From Tabrizicola piscis (GTDB taxonomy: Bacteria; Pseudomonadota; Alphaproteobacteria; Rhodobacterales; Rhodobacteraceae): DNA of 64,000 nucleotides. The position numbers were made by a program, and so were the translations under genes. A model generated the notes under the pieces. The model was not told where the DNA came from, did not search any database, and saw nothing but the letters and a program-made list of their open reading frames with translations. Below, piece by piece: positions 36,424 to 45,082 of this stretch; position 1 is the first letter of the stretch, and each line of letters starts with the position of its first letter. The stretch spans positions 62,001 through 126,000 of the forward strand of contig NZ_CP034329.1 of the NCBI RefSeq assembly GCF_003940805.1, written 5' to 3'.

Positions 36424-36734
36424 TGTCGGTCCTCCTCCCCAGGCTGACCCCCCTTTTGGCTAAGTGGCCAGAGCCGTTTTGTCAACGCGCCAACCGATTC
36501 GCAGGCGACTGTCCAGATTTTGCACAGTGGCCGGATGATGGGGCCGCATGCTGTCCACATGGCTCTGAATCGCTTGGACTCTGTTCAGAAAACCCACGCT
36601 CTGGGGCTGTTTCGTCCACAGTTTGAACGCTTCCGCAGGGGGGAAGCCTTTGATTTGCCGGGCCGACGGAAGGCTGCTTTGTCGGTCATGCAACCACAAT
36701 GCCCGACCGGGCGGAAAACAGGAAAGGTCACCCA
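36424..36734. other. 311-bp divergent control region, regulator to alcohol dehydrogenase
   Basis: No gene. I looked for a sigma-54 promoter (GG-N10-GC) before the alcohol dehydrogenase and did not find a convincing one. Short related motifs CTGTCCAGATTTTGCACAG (36516-36534) and CTGTCCACATGGCTCTG (36551-36567) could be activator sites. Confidence 0.35.
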
Positions 36735-37787
36735 ATGAAGGCGCAGGTTCTTCACAAATACGACATGGCTTTGACCGCGCCAAACTGGGTGACCTTGCAA
36801 GACGTGCCGGATCCCAAGATTGCAAAATCGACAGATGTAATTGTTCGCATCGGCGGGGCCGGTGTGTGCCGCACCGATCTTCATATCGTTGAAGGCGTGT
36901 GGATGCCGATCACCGACCCCACCGGCGATAAGCTGCTGCCGCTCATTATGGGGCATGAGAACGCAGGCTGGGTCGAAGAAATCGGCCCTGAGGTTGAAGG
37001 CTTCAAGATTGGCGATCCGGTCATCGTGCACCCGAAGGTCACGGGTGGCACTTGTCTTGCCTGCCGCCGTGGCCATGACATGCACGGTGACGGCAAGTTT
37101 CCGGGGCTGGACAGCAACGGCGGCTATGCCGAGGCGCTGCTGACATCGTCGCGCAATCTTGTAGCCTTGCCCAAGACGCTGGCCCCCAAGGACGTGGCCC
37201 CTTATGCCGACGCCGGACTGACGGCCTACCGCGCAGCCAAGAAAGCCGCGCAAGTGTTGCTGCCCGACCAGACGGCGGTTGTCATCGGCGCGGGCGGTCT
37301 GGGCCACATCGGTGTGCAGGTTCTGCGCGCCATGTGTGCAGCGCGGATCATCGTCGTTGATATTTCCGATGTGTCGCTGAAGCTGGCAGGTGAAGGCGGG
37401 GCCGATCATCTGGTCAAGGCTGACGGTGACGAGGTTGACGCCGTGCTGGCGCTGACTGGCGGCAAGGGAGCCGAGGCAGTGATCGACTTCGTGGGCGAAA
37501 AAGGCACCACGAAGAAGGGGCTCGACATGACCCGAGCCAACGGCAGCTATTACATCGTGGGATACGGCGAAAACATCAATATTCCCACCGTTGACCTGAT
37601 CTCTACCGAGCGAAACATTATCGGCAATCTTGTCGGCACCTGGGCCGAACTGACCGAATTGATGGCGCTGGCTGACCGCGGTTTGGTGGAACTGGCGACC
37701 AAGCACTACAAACTCAGCGAAGCAAATCAGGCACTGCAAGACCTGCACCACGGCAAGATCAAGGGACGTGCGGTTCTGGTCCCCTGA
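36735..37787 (+). CDS. Zinc-dependent alcohol dehydrogenase (MDR family)
   Basis: 350 residues from the ATG at 36735. The catalytic zinc site is Cys45 (GVCRTDLH) and His73-Glu74 (GHENAG). The nucleotide site is GAGGLG (185-190), followed by an acidic strand end VVDISD, which favours NAD+. The structural-zinc lobe is reduced to two cysteines (TCLACRRG, 107 and 110), unlike the usual four. It oxidises a small alcohol or diol; the substrate is not determined. It heads the rightward operon with the ABC importer and is probably controlled by the divergent AcoR-like regulator. Confidence 0.88.
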   Translation: MKAQVLHKYDMALTAPNWVTLQDVPDPKIAKSTDVIVRIGGAGVCRTDLHIVEGVWMPITDPTGDKLLPLIMGHENAGWVEEIGPEVEGFKIGDPVIVHPKVTGGTCLACRRGHDMHGDGKFPGLDSNGGYAEALLTSSRNLVALPKTLAPKDVAPYADAGLTAYRAAKKAAQVLLPDQTAVVIGAGGLGHIGVQVLRAMCAARIIVVDISDVSLKLAGEGGADHLVKADGDEVDAVLALTGGKGAEAVIDFVGEKGTTKKGLDMTRANGSYYIVGYGENINIPTVDLISTERNIIGNLVGTWAELTELMALADRGLVELATKHYKLSEANQALQDLHHGKIKGRAVLVP

Positions 37788-37832
37788 CCGTCCGCTTCCC
37801 TTGCAATAAACATGATCTTTCGGGAGGAAACC

Positions 37833-39362
37833 ATGACCAAGACAACGCTGCGCGGCGCGTTTGCCGCAACGACGGCCCTGAGCCTGATTGCCAGCACGGC
37901 AATGGCTGAGGATTACACCAAATACGGCATCAAGGCCGATGTGCCGGGCACCTGTTCCTTCGAAGCGATTGATGCCAAGGACTACACCGGGCGCACGCTG
38001 AACATCATCACCCATGCCATCCCGGTGATCGGCGAGCCGACAGCGCTGCACGCTCAGCAGTTTCAGGAACTGACCGGGGCCACCGTCAACGTGGTGCACG
38101 TGCCGTTCGGCGATCTGTTCCAGCGGATCATGATTCCGTTCCAGACACAGCAGGCGGCGTATGACGTGCTGTTCCATGCCTCGTTGTGGCTGGGGGATTT
38201 TAGTCCGTTTTTTGCCGAAGTGCCTGCGGCATATCAGGAAACATCGGGGATGAAATCTGTGACCGACACCTACCGTGGCGTGTCGCTTGTGGATGGCAAG
38301 CTGTTGCAATACCCGATGGACGGCGACCGCCATTATCTGAAGTACCGCAGCGATGTGTTCGCAAACCCGGATATGCAGGCGAAGTTCAAAGAGGCCACTG
38401 GCCGCGATCTGACCGTGCCTGCAACATGGGAGGAATATAACGAGGTCGCCGCCGTCTTCAACGATTTCGACTTTGACGGCGACGGTGCGCCGAACTTCGG
38501 CACTGCCGAAGTGACCAAGCGCGACGACCTGATGTTTTCCGCCTTCATCAGCCGTGTTGCGGCCTATGCCAAGCACCCCGACGTGAAGGGTGGTTTCTTC
38601 TTTGATCTGGAAACCATGACGCCCCTGATCAACACCCCCGGCTGGGTGCGCGGGCTGGAACTGTTCGTGGCGGCACAGGCGTCGATGCCGCCCGGTGGCA
38701 CGTCTTTCGGTCTGGGGGATGAGATCTTTTCGTTCGGTGGCGGGCAGACATTGATGTCCTATTCATGGGACGATGCTTTCATTCAGGCCATGCAGGCTGA
38801 CAGCCCGATCCGCAACAAGGTGGCCGCAGCACCCTTGCCGGGCGCGAAAGAGGTCTGGAACCGCACCACCGGCGCGTGGGATACGTTCGAGACGCCAAAT
38901 CAGGTATCCTATGTCACCTGGGGCTGGTCGTCTGCAGTGGCCGCGGCAAGCCCCAATCAGGATATGGCATTCGACTATCTGTGCTTCTTTTCCAACGAGG
39001 CGAACACCATGGCTGACCTGCAAATCGGCCGCTTTGGCGTGAACCCGTACCGGGCCGAACATTTCGACCCGGCGTTCTATCAGAACGACCTTGGCTGGGA
39101 TGCTGCCGTTGCCACCACCTATGCCGACACGCTGAAGGCGGTGGACAGCGCCCCCAATCAGGTGTTCGACCTGCGCGTGCCGGGGGTGGGCGAGTTCATG
39201 TCGTCGCTGGCTGCAGGTGTGGCACGGGCGCAATCGGGCGAGGCCACGGCGCAAGAGGCGCTGGATGGTGTGGCCGCCGAATGGACCGCAATCGTGGACC
39301 GGATTGGCAAGGACAAGGTGAAAGCCGCCTATGCAAACGTGGTGGCACTGGAAGACAAGTGA
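37833..39362 (+). CDS. ABC transporter substrate-binding protein
   Basis: 509 residues from the ATG at 37833, with GGGAGG upstream. Signal peptide about residues 1-25 (LRGAFAATTALSLIASTAMA, quoted without its first residues). The mature protein is a family-1 (sugar/polyol type) solute-binding protein: TLNIITHAIPVIGEP, QQFQELTGATVNVVHVPFGD and AAYDVLFHASLWLGDF. Its large size resembles the SBPs of rhizobial glycerol-type importers (GlpV class), which also use two ATPases. It sits between the alcohol dehydrogenase and the permeases and should deliver a small polyol or alcohol-like substrate, by inference. Confidence 0.88.
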   Translation: MTKTTLRGAFAATTALSLIASTAMAEDYTKYGIKADVPGTCSFEAIDAKDYTGRTLNIITHAIPVIGEPTALHAQQFQELTGATVNVVHVPFGDLFQRIMIPFQTQQAAYDVLFHASLWLGDFSPFFAEVPAAYQETSGMKSVTDTYRGVSLVDGKLLQYPMDGDRHYLKYRSDVFANPDMQAKFKEATGRDLTVPATWEEYNEVAAVFNDFDFDGDGAPNFGTAEVTKRDDLMFSAFISRVAAYAKHPDVKGGFFFDLETMTPLINTPGWVRGLELFVAAQASMPPGGTSFGLGDEIFSFGGGQTLMSYSWDDAFIQAMQADSPIRNKVAAAPLPGAKEVWNRTTGAWDTFETPNQVSYVTWGWSSAVAAASPNQDMAFDYLCFFSNEANTMADLQIGRFGVNPYRAEHFDPAFYQNDLGWDAAVATTYADTLKAVDSAPNQVFDLRVPGVGEFMSSLAAGVARAQSGEATAQEALDGVAAEWTAIVDRIGKDKVKAAYANVVALEDK

Positions 39363-39367
39363 TCAAA

Positions 39368-39570
39368 GGGGGGCTGTTGCAGCCCCCCCCACCCCCATCG
39401 CCTCCCCATGGGGGAGGCCCCTGCACTGACGTGGCACGTCTTGCCGGATGCGTCGCAAGACAGCTTTGCAGATCCCGCTTCTCCCTCCCGCCTTTGGGGC
39501 GGAGGGTTGGGTGGGGCGGCTTTAGTGACGGCAACCAAGCCGATCCGAAACCAAAAAGGACCGCACGCCG
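39368..39570 (+). terminator. Stem-loops between SBP and permease genes
   Basis: Seven bases after the SBP stop there is a perfect nine-base stem GGGGGGCTG / CAGCCCCCC with loop TTG (39368-39388). A second hairpin CCTCCCC-ATG-GGGGAGG follows near 39404, and a third CCGCC / GGCGG near 39490. Such a structure usually stabilises the SBP message and lowers permease expression. No gene lies in these 208 bases. Confidence 0.65.
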
Positions 39571-40437
39571 ATGTACCGCCAGAAATACCTGTTCCTTCTG
39601 CCCGGCCTTCTGGTGCTGGTGGCGATCATCCTTTTCCCGCTTCTGTTCACCATCCGCGTCAGCTTTTCCTCCTGGGATGTGTATAACCCCGGCTTGAACT
39701 GGATCGGCGGCGAGAACTATGGCCGCCTGTGGGAGGACGCCCGCTATTGGCAGGCTCTCGGGCGATTGACGCTGCTCTCGGTCACCACGGTGCTGATCCA
39801 GTATGTCCTTGGCTTTGCGCTGGCACTGATGGTCTGGCGCGACCTAGCCGCGCGGCGGCTGTTCCGGGTGTTGTTCCTGATCCCGATGATGACCACGCCC
39901 GTCGTCATGTCGGTGCTGTGGCGCACGATCTTTCATGAAAGCCTCGGGCCGCTGAACCCCATTCTGGAAAGTCTCGGCATCGGCGCCGCACCTTGGCTCT
40001 CCAGCGCAGGCTGGGCCTTTGCGGCGGTGGTGATTGTCGAGGTCTGGCAATGGACGCCGTTCATGTTTCTGCTGCTGCTGGCGGGGCTTTTGTCCTTGCC
40101 AAACGAGCCATATCTCGCTGCAAAGATTGATGGTGCGGGGCCTGTGCGGACGTTCTTTTCAGTAACCTTTCCGATGCTGGGCGCGATTTCGGTGGGGGCC
40201 ATCCTGATCCGCCTGATCGAGGCGTCAAAGATCATGGAAACGGTCTATGTGCTGACATCTGGCGGGCCGGGCACCAGTACCGAAACATCCAGCTATTACA
40301 TCTACATTCGGGGGATGCGGGATTTCCAGATCGGTTATTCGGCGGCGCTGTCGCTGACCTACCTGATCATCATGATCGTGGCGCTGACGGTGATTGCCAA
40401 GCTTCTGGTGCGCGCATTGGTAAAGGACGCGGCATGA
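39571..40437 (+). CDS. ABC transporter permease (MalF type)
   Basis: 288 residues, six predicted membrane helices beginning with YLFLLPGLLVLVAIILFPLL. The EAA loop that docks the ATPase is present (EPYLAAKIDGAGPVRTFFSV, quoted as AAKIDGAGPVRTFF). It ends with a 4-base overlap with the next permease. Confidence 0.93.
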   Translation: MYRQKYLFLLPGLLVLVAIILFPLLFTIRVSFSSWDVYNPGLNWIGGENYGRLWEDARYWQALGRLTLLSVTTVLIQYVLGFALALMVWRDLAARRLFRVLFLIPMMTTPVVMSVLWRTIFHESLGPLNPILESLGIGAAPWLSSAGWAFAAVVIVEVWQWTPFMFLLLLAGLLSLPNEPYLAAKIDGAGPVRTFFSVTFPMLGAISVGAILIRLIEASKIMETVYVLTSGGPGTSTETSSYYIYIRGMRDFQIGYSAALSLTYLIIMIVALTVIAKLLVRALVKDAA

Positions 40438-41276
40438 AAACCCTGTATCTGGCGCTGAAATATCTGGCGATCGCGCTGTGGTCGGCCTTTGTCGTGTTCC
40501 CGTTCCTCTGGGCGCTGACCACCAGTTTCAAATCCGCCAATGGCGTGACCGGCGGGGCGACATGGATCCCGTGGGTGCAGTATGAACCATCCTTGCAGGG
40601 CTGGCAGTCGCTTTTCGGCGGGGTGGGCGGTATCAATGTGGTGAAGCCGTTCTACAATTCCCTCGTCGTTACCCTTTCGGCCAGCGTGATCAGCATCACG
40701 CTTGGCACACTGGCCGCCTATGCGCTGTCGCGGTTCACCTTCCGGTTTCTGTGGATGCGCAACAGCGACATTACCTTCTTCTTCATCAGCCAGCGAATCA
40801 TGCCACCTATCGTGCTGGCCATTCCCTTTTTCCTGATGCTGCGCTCGCTTGGCCTGCTGGATAGTCTGCCGGGGTTGATCCTCGTTTATGTGGCGCTGCT
40901 GATGCCGATTGCCGTGTGGGTCATGGTCGATTTCTTCAACGGCGTGCCGCGTGGGCTGGATGAGATGGCGTGGATGGATGGCTGCAATCCGATCACCACC
41001 TTCTGGCGGGTGATCCTGCCCAATGCTCTGCCGGGGTTGGTGGTGGCCGGGATGTTCTGCATCATCTTTGGCTGGAATGACTTTTTCTTTGCCTTCACGC
41101 TGACCTTTACCGAGACGCAGCTTTTGCCAGTGGCCATCGTGTCGCTGAATTCATCGGTGACGCCGTGGTGGTCGCTGTCGGCGGCGGCGCTGGTATCCAT
41201 CGCGCCGCTGGTTGTGCTGGCGTTTGTGGTAGAGCGGTTCCTGTCAAAGGGCGGCTTGGCCGGGGCGGTGCGCTGA
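40434..41276 (+). CDS. ABC transporter permease (MalG type)
   Basis: 280 residues, six predicted membrane helices. The EAA loop is visible as LDEMAWMDGCNPITTFWRVI. It forms the heterodimeric channel with the preceding permease. The start overlaps that gene (ATGA), and its stop overlaps the first ATPase gene by one base. Confidence 0.93.
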   Translation: MKTLYLALKYLAIALWSAFVVFPFLWALTTSFKSANGVTGGATWIPWVQYEPSLQGWQSLFGGVGGINVVKPFYNSLVVTLSASVISITLGTLAAYALSRFTFRFLWMRNSDITFFFISQRIMPPIVLAIPFFLMLRSLGLLDSLPGLILVYVALLMPIAVWVMVDFFNGVPRGLDEMAWMDGCNPITTFWRVILPNALPGLVVAGMFCIIFGWNDFFFAFTLTFTETQLLPVAIVSLNSSVTPWWSLSAAALVSIAPLVVLAFVVERFLSKGGLAGAVR

Positions 41277-42307
41277 TGCTGAAGATCACAGATCTTGAGC
41301 TGCTGGTGGGGGGCGTGGCGCATCTAGCCGCCATTAACGCCAGCTTTCAGCCCGGCACGCTGACCACCATTCTGGGCCGCACTGGGGCGGGCAAGACCAC
41401 GCTGATGCGCGCGATTGCGGGGCTGATTGCGCCGGACAGGGGCCAGATCTTGCTGGACGGCACGGGTTGGACGCGCCTGCCGCCCTGGAAGCGCCCGGTG
41501 GCGATGGTGACGCAGCAATTCATCAACTATCCACATCTGAACGTGCGCGACAATGTGGCCTTCCCCCTGGTGCGCGCGGGTGTGGCCAAGGCCGACGCCG
41601 CCGCCCGCGCCGAGGCGGCCCTAGCGCGCGTGGGTCTTGCCGCGATGGTGGACCGCCGCCCCTCGGCGCTGTCAGGTGGCCAGCAACAGCGTGTGGCGAT
41701 CGCCCGCGCGCTGGTGAAAAAGGCCCCGGTCCTTCTGTTGGACGAGCCGTTTGTGAACCTTGATTACAATCTGCGCGAGGCGTTTCGCAAAGATCTGGTT
41801 GACCTCTTGGCAGTAGAGACGGGCACAGTGGTGCTTTACGCCTCGACCGATCCGCGTGAGGCCTTGCAGATGGGCGACCAGATCGTGCTGCTGGCGGACG
41901 GTCGCATCGTGCAATCGGGCAGCCCGCGTGATGTCTTTGCCAACCCGGCCAGCCTGACCGCCGCCAGGGTCGTGAACGACCCGCCGATCAACCCGATCCC
42001 ATTTCACCAGAACGGCGTTGCCGATTTCGGCGCGCTTGGCCAGCAGGCAATTACTCTGCCGTCGGGTGCCTACACGCTGGGCCTGCGCGCAAGCGATATC
42101 CGCGCGGGCGGGCCGAATCAGGCGCGGGTCACGCTTACCGAAGTCACCGGGTCTGAAACGCTGACCCACCTGTCGTTGAACGGCCTTGACCTGGTGATGC
42201 AGGAAAAAAGCGTCGTGCTGCGAAGCCCCGGTGATGTGGTGGGCGTGCATCTTGATCTGCACAAAGGATTAGTCTTTGGCGCAGACGGGCAAAGGGCAGG
42301 GGTCTGA
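41276..42307 (+). CDS. ABC transporter ATPase 1
   Basis: 343 residues from the ATG at 41276, which overlaps the permease stop. Walker A LGRTGAGKTT, signature LSGGQQQRVA, Walker B LLLDEPFVNLD and a C-terminal TOBE-type regulatory extension. All catalytic motifs are intact. It pairs with the second ATPase to drive import. Confidence 0.92.
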   Translation: MLKITDLELLVGGVAHLAAINASFQPGTLTTILGRTGAGKTTLMRAIAGLIAPDRGQILLDGTGWTRLPPWKRPVAMVTQQFINYPHLNVRDNVAFPLVRAGVAKADAAARAEAALARVGLAAMVDRRPSALSGGQQQRVAIARALVKKAPVLLLDEPFVNLDYNLREAFRKDLVDLLAVETGTVVLYASTDPREALQMGDQIVLLADGRIVQSGSPRDVFANPASLTAARVVNDPPINPIPFHQNGVADFGALGQQAITLPSGAYTLGLRASDIRAGGPNQARVTLTEVTGSETLTHLSLNGLDLVMQEKSVVLRSPGDVVGVHLDLHKGLVFGADGQRAGV

Positions 42308-42308
42308 C

Positions 42309-43352
42309 ATGGCAGAAATTCGGCTGGCCAAACTGGCCCACTCCTACGGCAACGGAACAAATGCGCTGAAACCGCTGGACATGACCTGGCGCGATGGCGG
42401 CACCTATGCGCTGCTCGGGCCATCTGGTTGTGGCAAATCCACCATGCTCAATATCATCTCGGGCCTATTGAAGCCGTCTGAGGGCCGGGTCCTGTTTGAC
42501 GGGCAGGATGTGACTGATAAAGACACCGGCGCGCGGAATATCGCGCAGGTGTTTCAGGTGCCGGTGATCTACCGGTCGATGACGGTGGGCGAAAATCTGG
42601 CCTTCCCGTTGGTGTGCCGCCGCGTGCCCACCCCCCGCATCAAGGCGCGGGTCGAGGCGATTGCCGAGCGGCTGGGCCTGTCGCGGCATCTGAACAGCCG
42701 CGCCGTGGCGCTTACGGCAGATCAGAAACAACTGATCTCGCTGGGCCGCGGGCTGGTGCGCGAAGATGTTTCAGCGGTGCTGCTGGACGAACCGCTGACG
42801 GTGATCGACCCGCAGATGAAGTTCGAGCTGCGCAAGATCCTGAAGGACATCAACCGCGAGTTTCGCCTGACTATGGTGCTGGTCACGCATGACCAGAACG
42901 AGGCGCTGACCTTTGCCGATACAGTTGTCGTGATGAACCACGGTGAGGTGATACAGGCGGGCACTCCGCAAGAGCTGTTTGAACGCCCTGCCACCACCCA
43001 TGTTGGGACCTTTATCGGCAGCCCAGCGATGAACTTTTTGCCCGCCGTGCGCGAGGGTGACCGGGTGCTTGTCCCCGGCGCCGGCCTGTCCCGCACAGCC
43101 CCCGCGGACCTGCCTACCACAGATCTGACACTGGCCTTTCGCCCGGAGCATGCGGTTGCGGGTGGCCCCCTGGCAGGCACCGTGACGCGCATTTGGTTTG
43201 AAGGTGCCGATCAGGTGCTGGCCTTGTCGGTCGGCGACGCGTCGTTGCGCATCCGTGCCGTAGCAGGGGCCGAAACGGTCGGGGCAATCGTGCGTTTTGA
43301 CGTGCCGCAAGACTGCTTGCGGCTATACCACCAAGGCCGCCTTGTGGCCTGA
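42309..43352 (+). CDS. ABC transporter ATPase 2 with degenerate signature
   Basis: 347 residues, starting one base after ATPase 1. Walker A GPSGCGKST and Walker B AVLLDEPLTVID are intact, but the signature LSGGQ is replaced by LTADQK (ALTADQKQLISLGRGL). In a heterodimer this makes one of the two ATP sites weak, as in other importers with two unequal ATPases. C-terminal TOBE-like domain present. The pairing and gene order recall rhizobial glycerol importers (GlpS/GlpT). Confidence 0.9.
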   Translation: MAEIRLAKLAHSYGNGTNALKPLDMTWRDGGTYALLGPSGCGKSTMLNIISGLLKPSEGRVLFDGQDVTDKDTGARNIAQVFQVPVIYRSMTVGENLAFPLVCRRVPTPRIKARVEAIAERLGLSRHLNSRAVALTADQKQLISLGRGLVREDVSAVLLDEPLTVIDPQMKFELRKILKDINREFRLTMVLVTHDQNEALTFADTVVVMNHGEVIQAGTPQELFERPATTHVGTFIGSPAMNFLPAVREGDRVLVPGAGLSRTAPADLPTTDLTLAFRPEHAVAGGPLAGTVTRIWFEGADQVLALSVGDASLRIRAVAGAETVGAIVRFDVPQDCLRLYHQGRLVA

Positions 43353-43381
43353 GAAATTTGCAACCTGAGGAGATGGCAACA

Positions 43382-44422
43382 ATGAGTGATTACTATTCAC
43401 AGGAAAACCACGGTCCGTTTCATCTGCACAGCCTTGGCGATTTCACCCTGACCTCGGGGCAGGTGCTGAAGGACGCGCAAATTGCCTACGCCACCCAAGG
43501 CACGCTGAACGCGGCCAAGGACAACGCAGTGCTGGTCACCACCTGGTACACGGGCACCACCAAGATCATGGAGCAGATTTACATAGGCGCGGGCCATGCG
43601 CTGGACCCATCGAAGTATTTCATCATTCTGGCAAATCAGTTGGGATCAGGCCTGTCCACATCGCCCTCTAACTCTGCGGCGCAAGGGGGGGCGGCCTTTC
43701 CCGCAGTGTCAATGGGAGATGACGTCAACGCACAGCACCGGCTGGTGACAGAGGCGTTTGGCCTCGATCATCTGGCGCTGGTGTTCGGCGGGTCGATGGG
43801 GGCGGGGCAGGCGCTGGAATGGGCCTGCCGTTACCCCGGTTTTGCACAGCGTGTTGCGGCCTTGGCGGGGGTTGGCACCACGCGCCCCCATGCCGTGGTC
43901 ATAGGCAAGATCGTGCAGGACATCCTGACCTCTGCTCCAGGCTTCAACGGCGGAGCCTATGCCGCTGCCGACATGGCAGTGCCACTGCGCCAGCACGCGC
44001 TTTACTGGACAAACCTTGCTTGGTGCCCTGATTTTCTAGACCGCAAGGGGTGGGAACCCTTGGGCCATGCGTCTCTGGATGCCTTTCTGACCGATTTCAT
44101 GACCGGCTATTTCGCGCCGATGGATGCCAACAACCTGCTGGCACAGGTCAGCAAATGGCAACGCGCCGATGTGGGTGGCATTGCGGGCGGCGATGCAAAG
44201 GCCGCCTACGCGAAGGTGAAGTCGAAGGTGCTGCTGATGCCGATATCGTCAGACCAGATTTTCCCTGTGACCACCTGCATCGCAGAGGCAGCATTGATCC
44301 CCGGTGCCCGCCTGACCGTGATCGAAGGCAAGGCAGGCCATCTTGGTCTTTTCGCCATCGAGCCTGATTACATGCCGCAGATCAACGCGGCTCTCTCCGG
44401 GCTGCTAGGTGAACAGGTCTAG
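43382..44422 (+). CDS. MetX-like alpha/beta hydrolase
   Basis: 346 residues from the ATG at 43382 (GAGGAG upstream). The fold is that of homoserine O-acetyltransferase-like hydrolases: nucleophile Ser in GGSMGAGQ, Asp in PISSDQIFP and His in KAGHLGLF. It lacks the full MetX substrate motif as far as I can see, so it may be a hydrolase or acyltransferase on a different substrate. Last gene of the rightward operon, 29 bases after ATPase 2; it may process the imported compound, for example by ester cleavage (inference). Confidence 0.8.
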   Translation: MSDYYSQENHGPFHLHSLGDFTLTSGQVLKDAQIAYATQGTLNAAKDNAVLVTTWYTGTTKIMEQIYIGAGHALDPSKYFIILANQLGSGLSTSPSNSAAQGGAAFPAVSMGDDVNAQHRLVTEAFGLDHLALVFGGSMGAGQALEWACRYPGFAQRVAALAGVGTTRPHAVVIGKIVQDILTSAPGFNGGAYAAADMAVPLRQHALYWTNLAWCPDFLDRKGWEPLGHASLDAFLTDFMTGYFAPMDANNLLAQVSKWQRADVGGIAGGDAKAAYAKVKSKVLLMPISSDQIFPVTTCIAEAALIPGARLTVIEGKAGHLGLFAIEPDYMPQINAALSGLLGEQV

Positions 44423-44492
44423 GCTATCTTCTTGCGGGCGATCTGATCAGTCATCTGGTGGACTTGATTGCGTCTGGAGTCTCGTCCTAAGC

Positions 44493-44951
44493 TCAGCTGA
44501 TCCGCGCGGATTGCCGCTTTACCCATCGGATAGGTATTGAAGACTCAATCGAAGCGACTCCGCCGATCTTCGTTAGACGTCCGGTCAAAAAGTGCTCGAA
44601 GTCGTTCAGGTCGGCAACCGAAATTCGAAGTAGATAGTCGAAGCTGCCGGTCATCAGCCAACACTCCACAACTTCGGGGCAGAGTTTGACCTCACGCTCG
44701 AACTCGACAAGTTTGCGGTCCACCTGCTGATCCAGCTTGACAGAGACGAAGACACTGAAGCCAAAGCCCATGCGTACCTCGTCCACCACGGCGCTGTAGC
44801 CGGTGATGAAGCCGTCGGCCTCTAGCCGACGGATGCGCCGCGCACAGGGTGAGGGCGACAGGCCGACACGCTCGCTCAGTTCCTGATGTGAGATGCGCGC
44901 ATCTGCCTGCAGTTCTTTCAGAATTCGGTGGTCGATCTGATCCAGTTTCAC
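44493..44951 (-). CDS. Lrp/AsnC-family regulator, MdeR-like
   Basis: 152 residues. N-terminal HTH (LDQIDHRILKELQADAR, ISHQELSERVGLSPSPCARR) and C-terminal RAM ligand-binding domain (CPEVVECWLMTGSFDYLLRI). Full family length. It is divergent from the pyruvate-dehydrogenase-like gene at 45083, the arrangement of mdeR and mdeB in Pseudomonas, where the regulator responds to methionine. It probably controls both through the 131-base gap. Confidence 0.88.
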   Translation of the reverse strand: MKLDQIDHRILKELQADARISHQELSERVGLSPSPCARRIRRLEADGFITGYSAVVDEVRMGFGFSVFVSVKLDQQVDRKLVEFEREVKLCPEVVECWLMTGSFDYLLRISVADLNDFEHFLTGRLTKIGGVASIESSIPIRWVKRQSARIS

Positions 44952-45082
44952 ATGATATACGCCGAAAATCAGCGCCCCTTGTCAATTTGACGCCGAATAT
45001 GAGCAATCGGAGTGCGAAAAGACAGGTAAAATGCAGGTATCTCGCCCAAGGACTGCGATATTCTTGCCTAAAGGAGTTGCCG

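Noticed and set aside
36424-36734. Sigma-54 promoter before the alcohol dehydrogenase
   Set aside because: No GG-N10-GC element with reasonable flanks was found; the regulator also lacks GAFTGA.
36585-38576. Minus-strand open frame of 663 codons opposite the alcohol dehydrogenase and SBP genes
   Set aside because: The sense strand has clear enzymes with motifs and signal peptide; the antisense product is low-complexity and motif-free.
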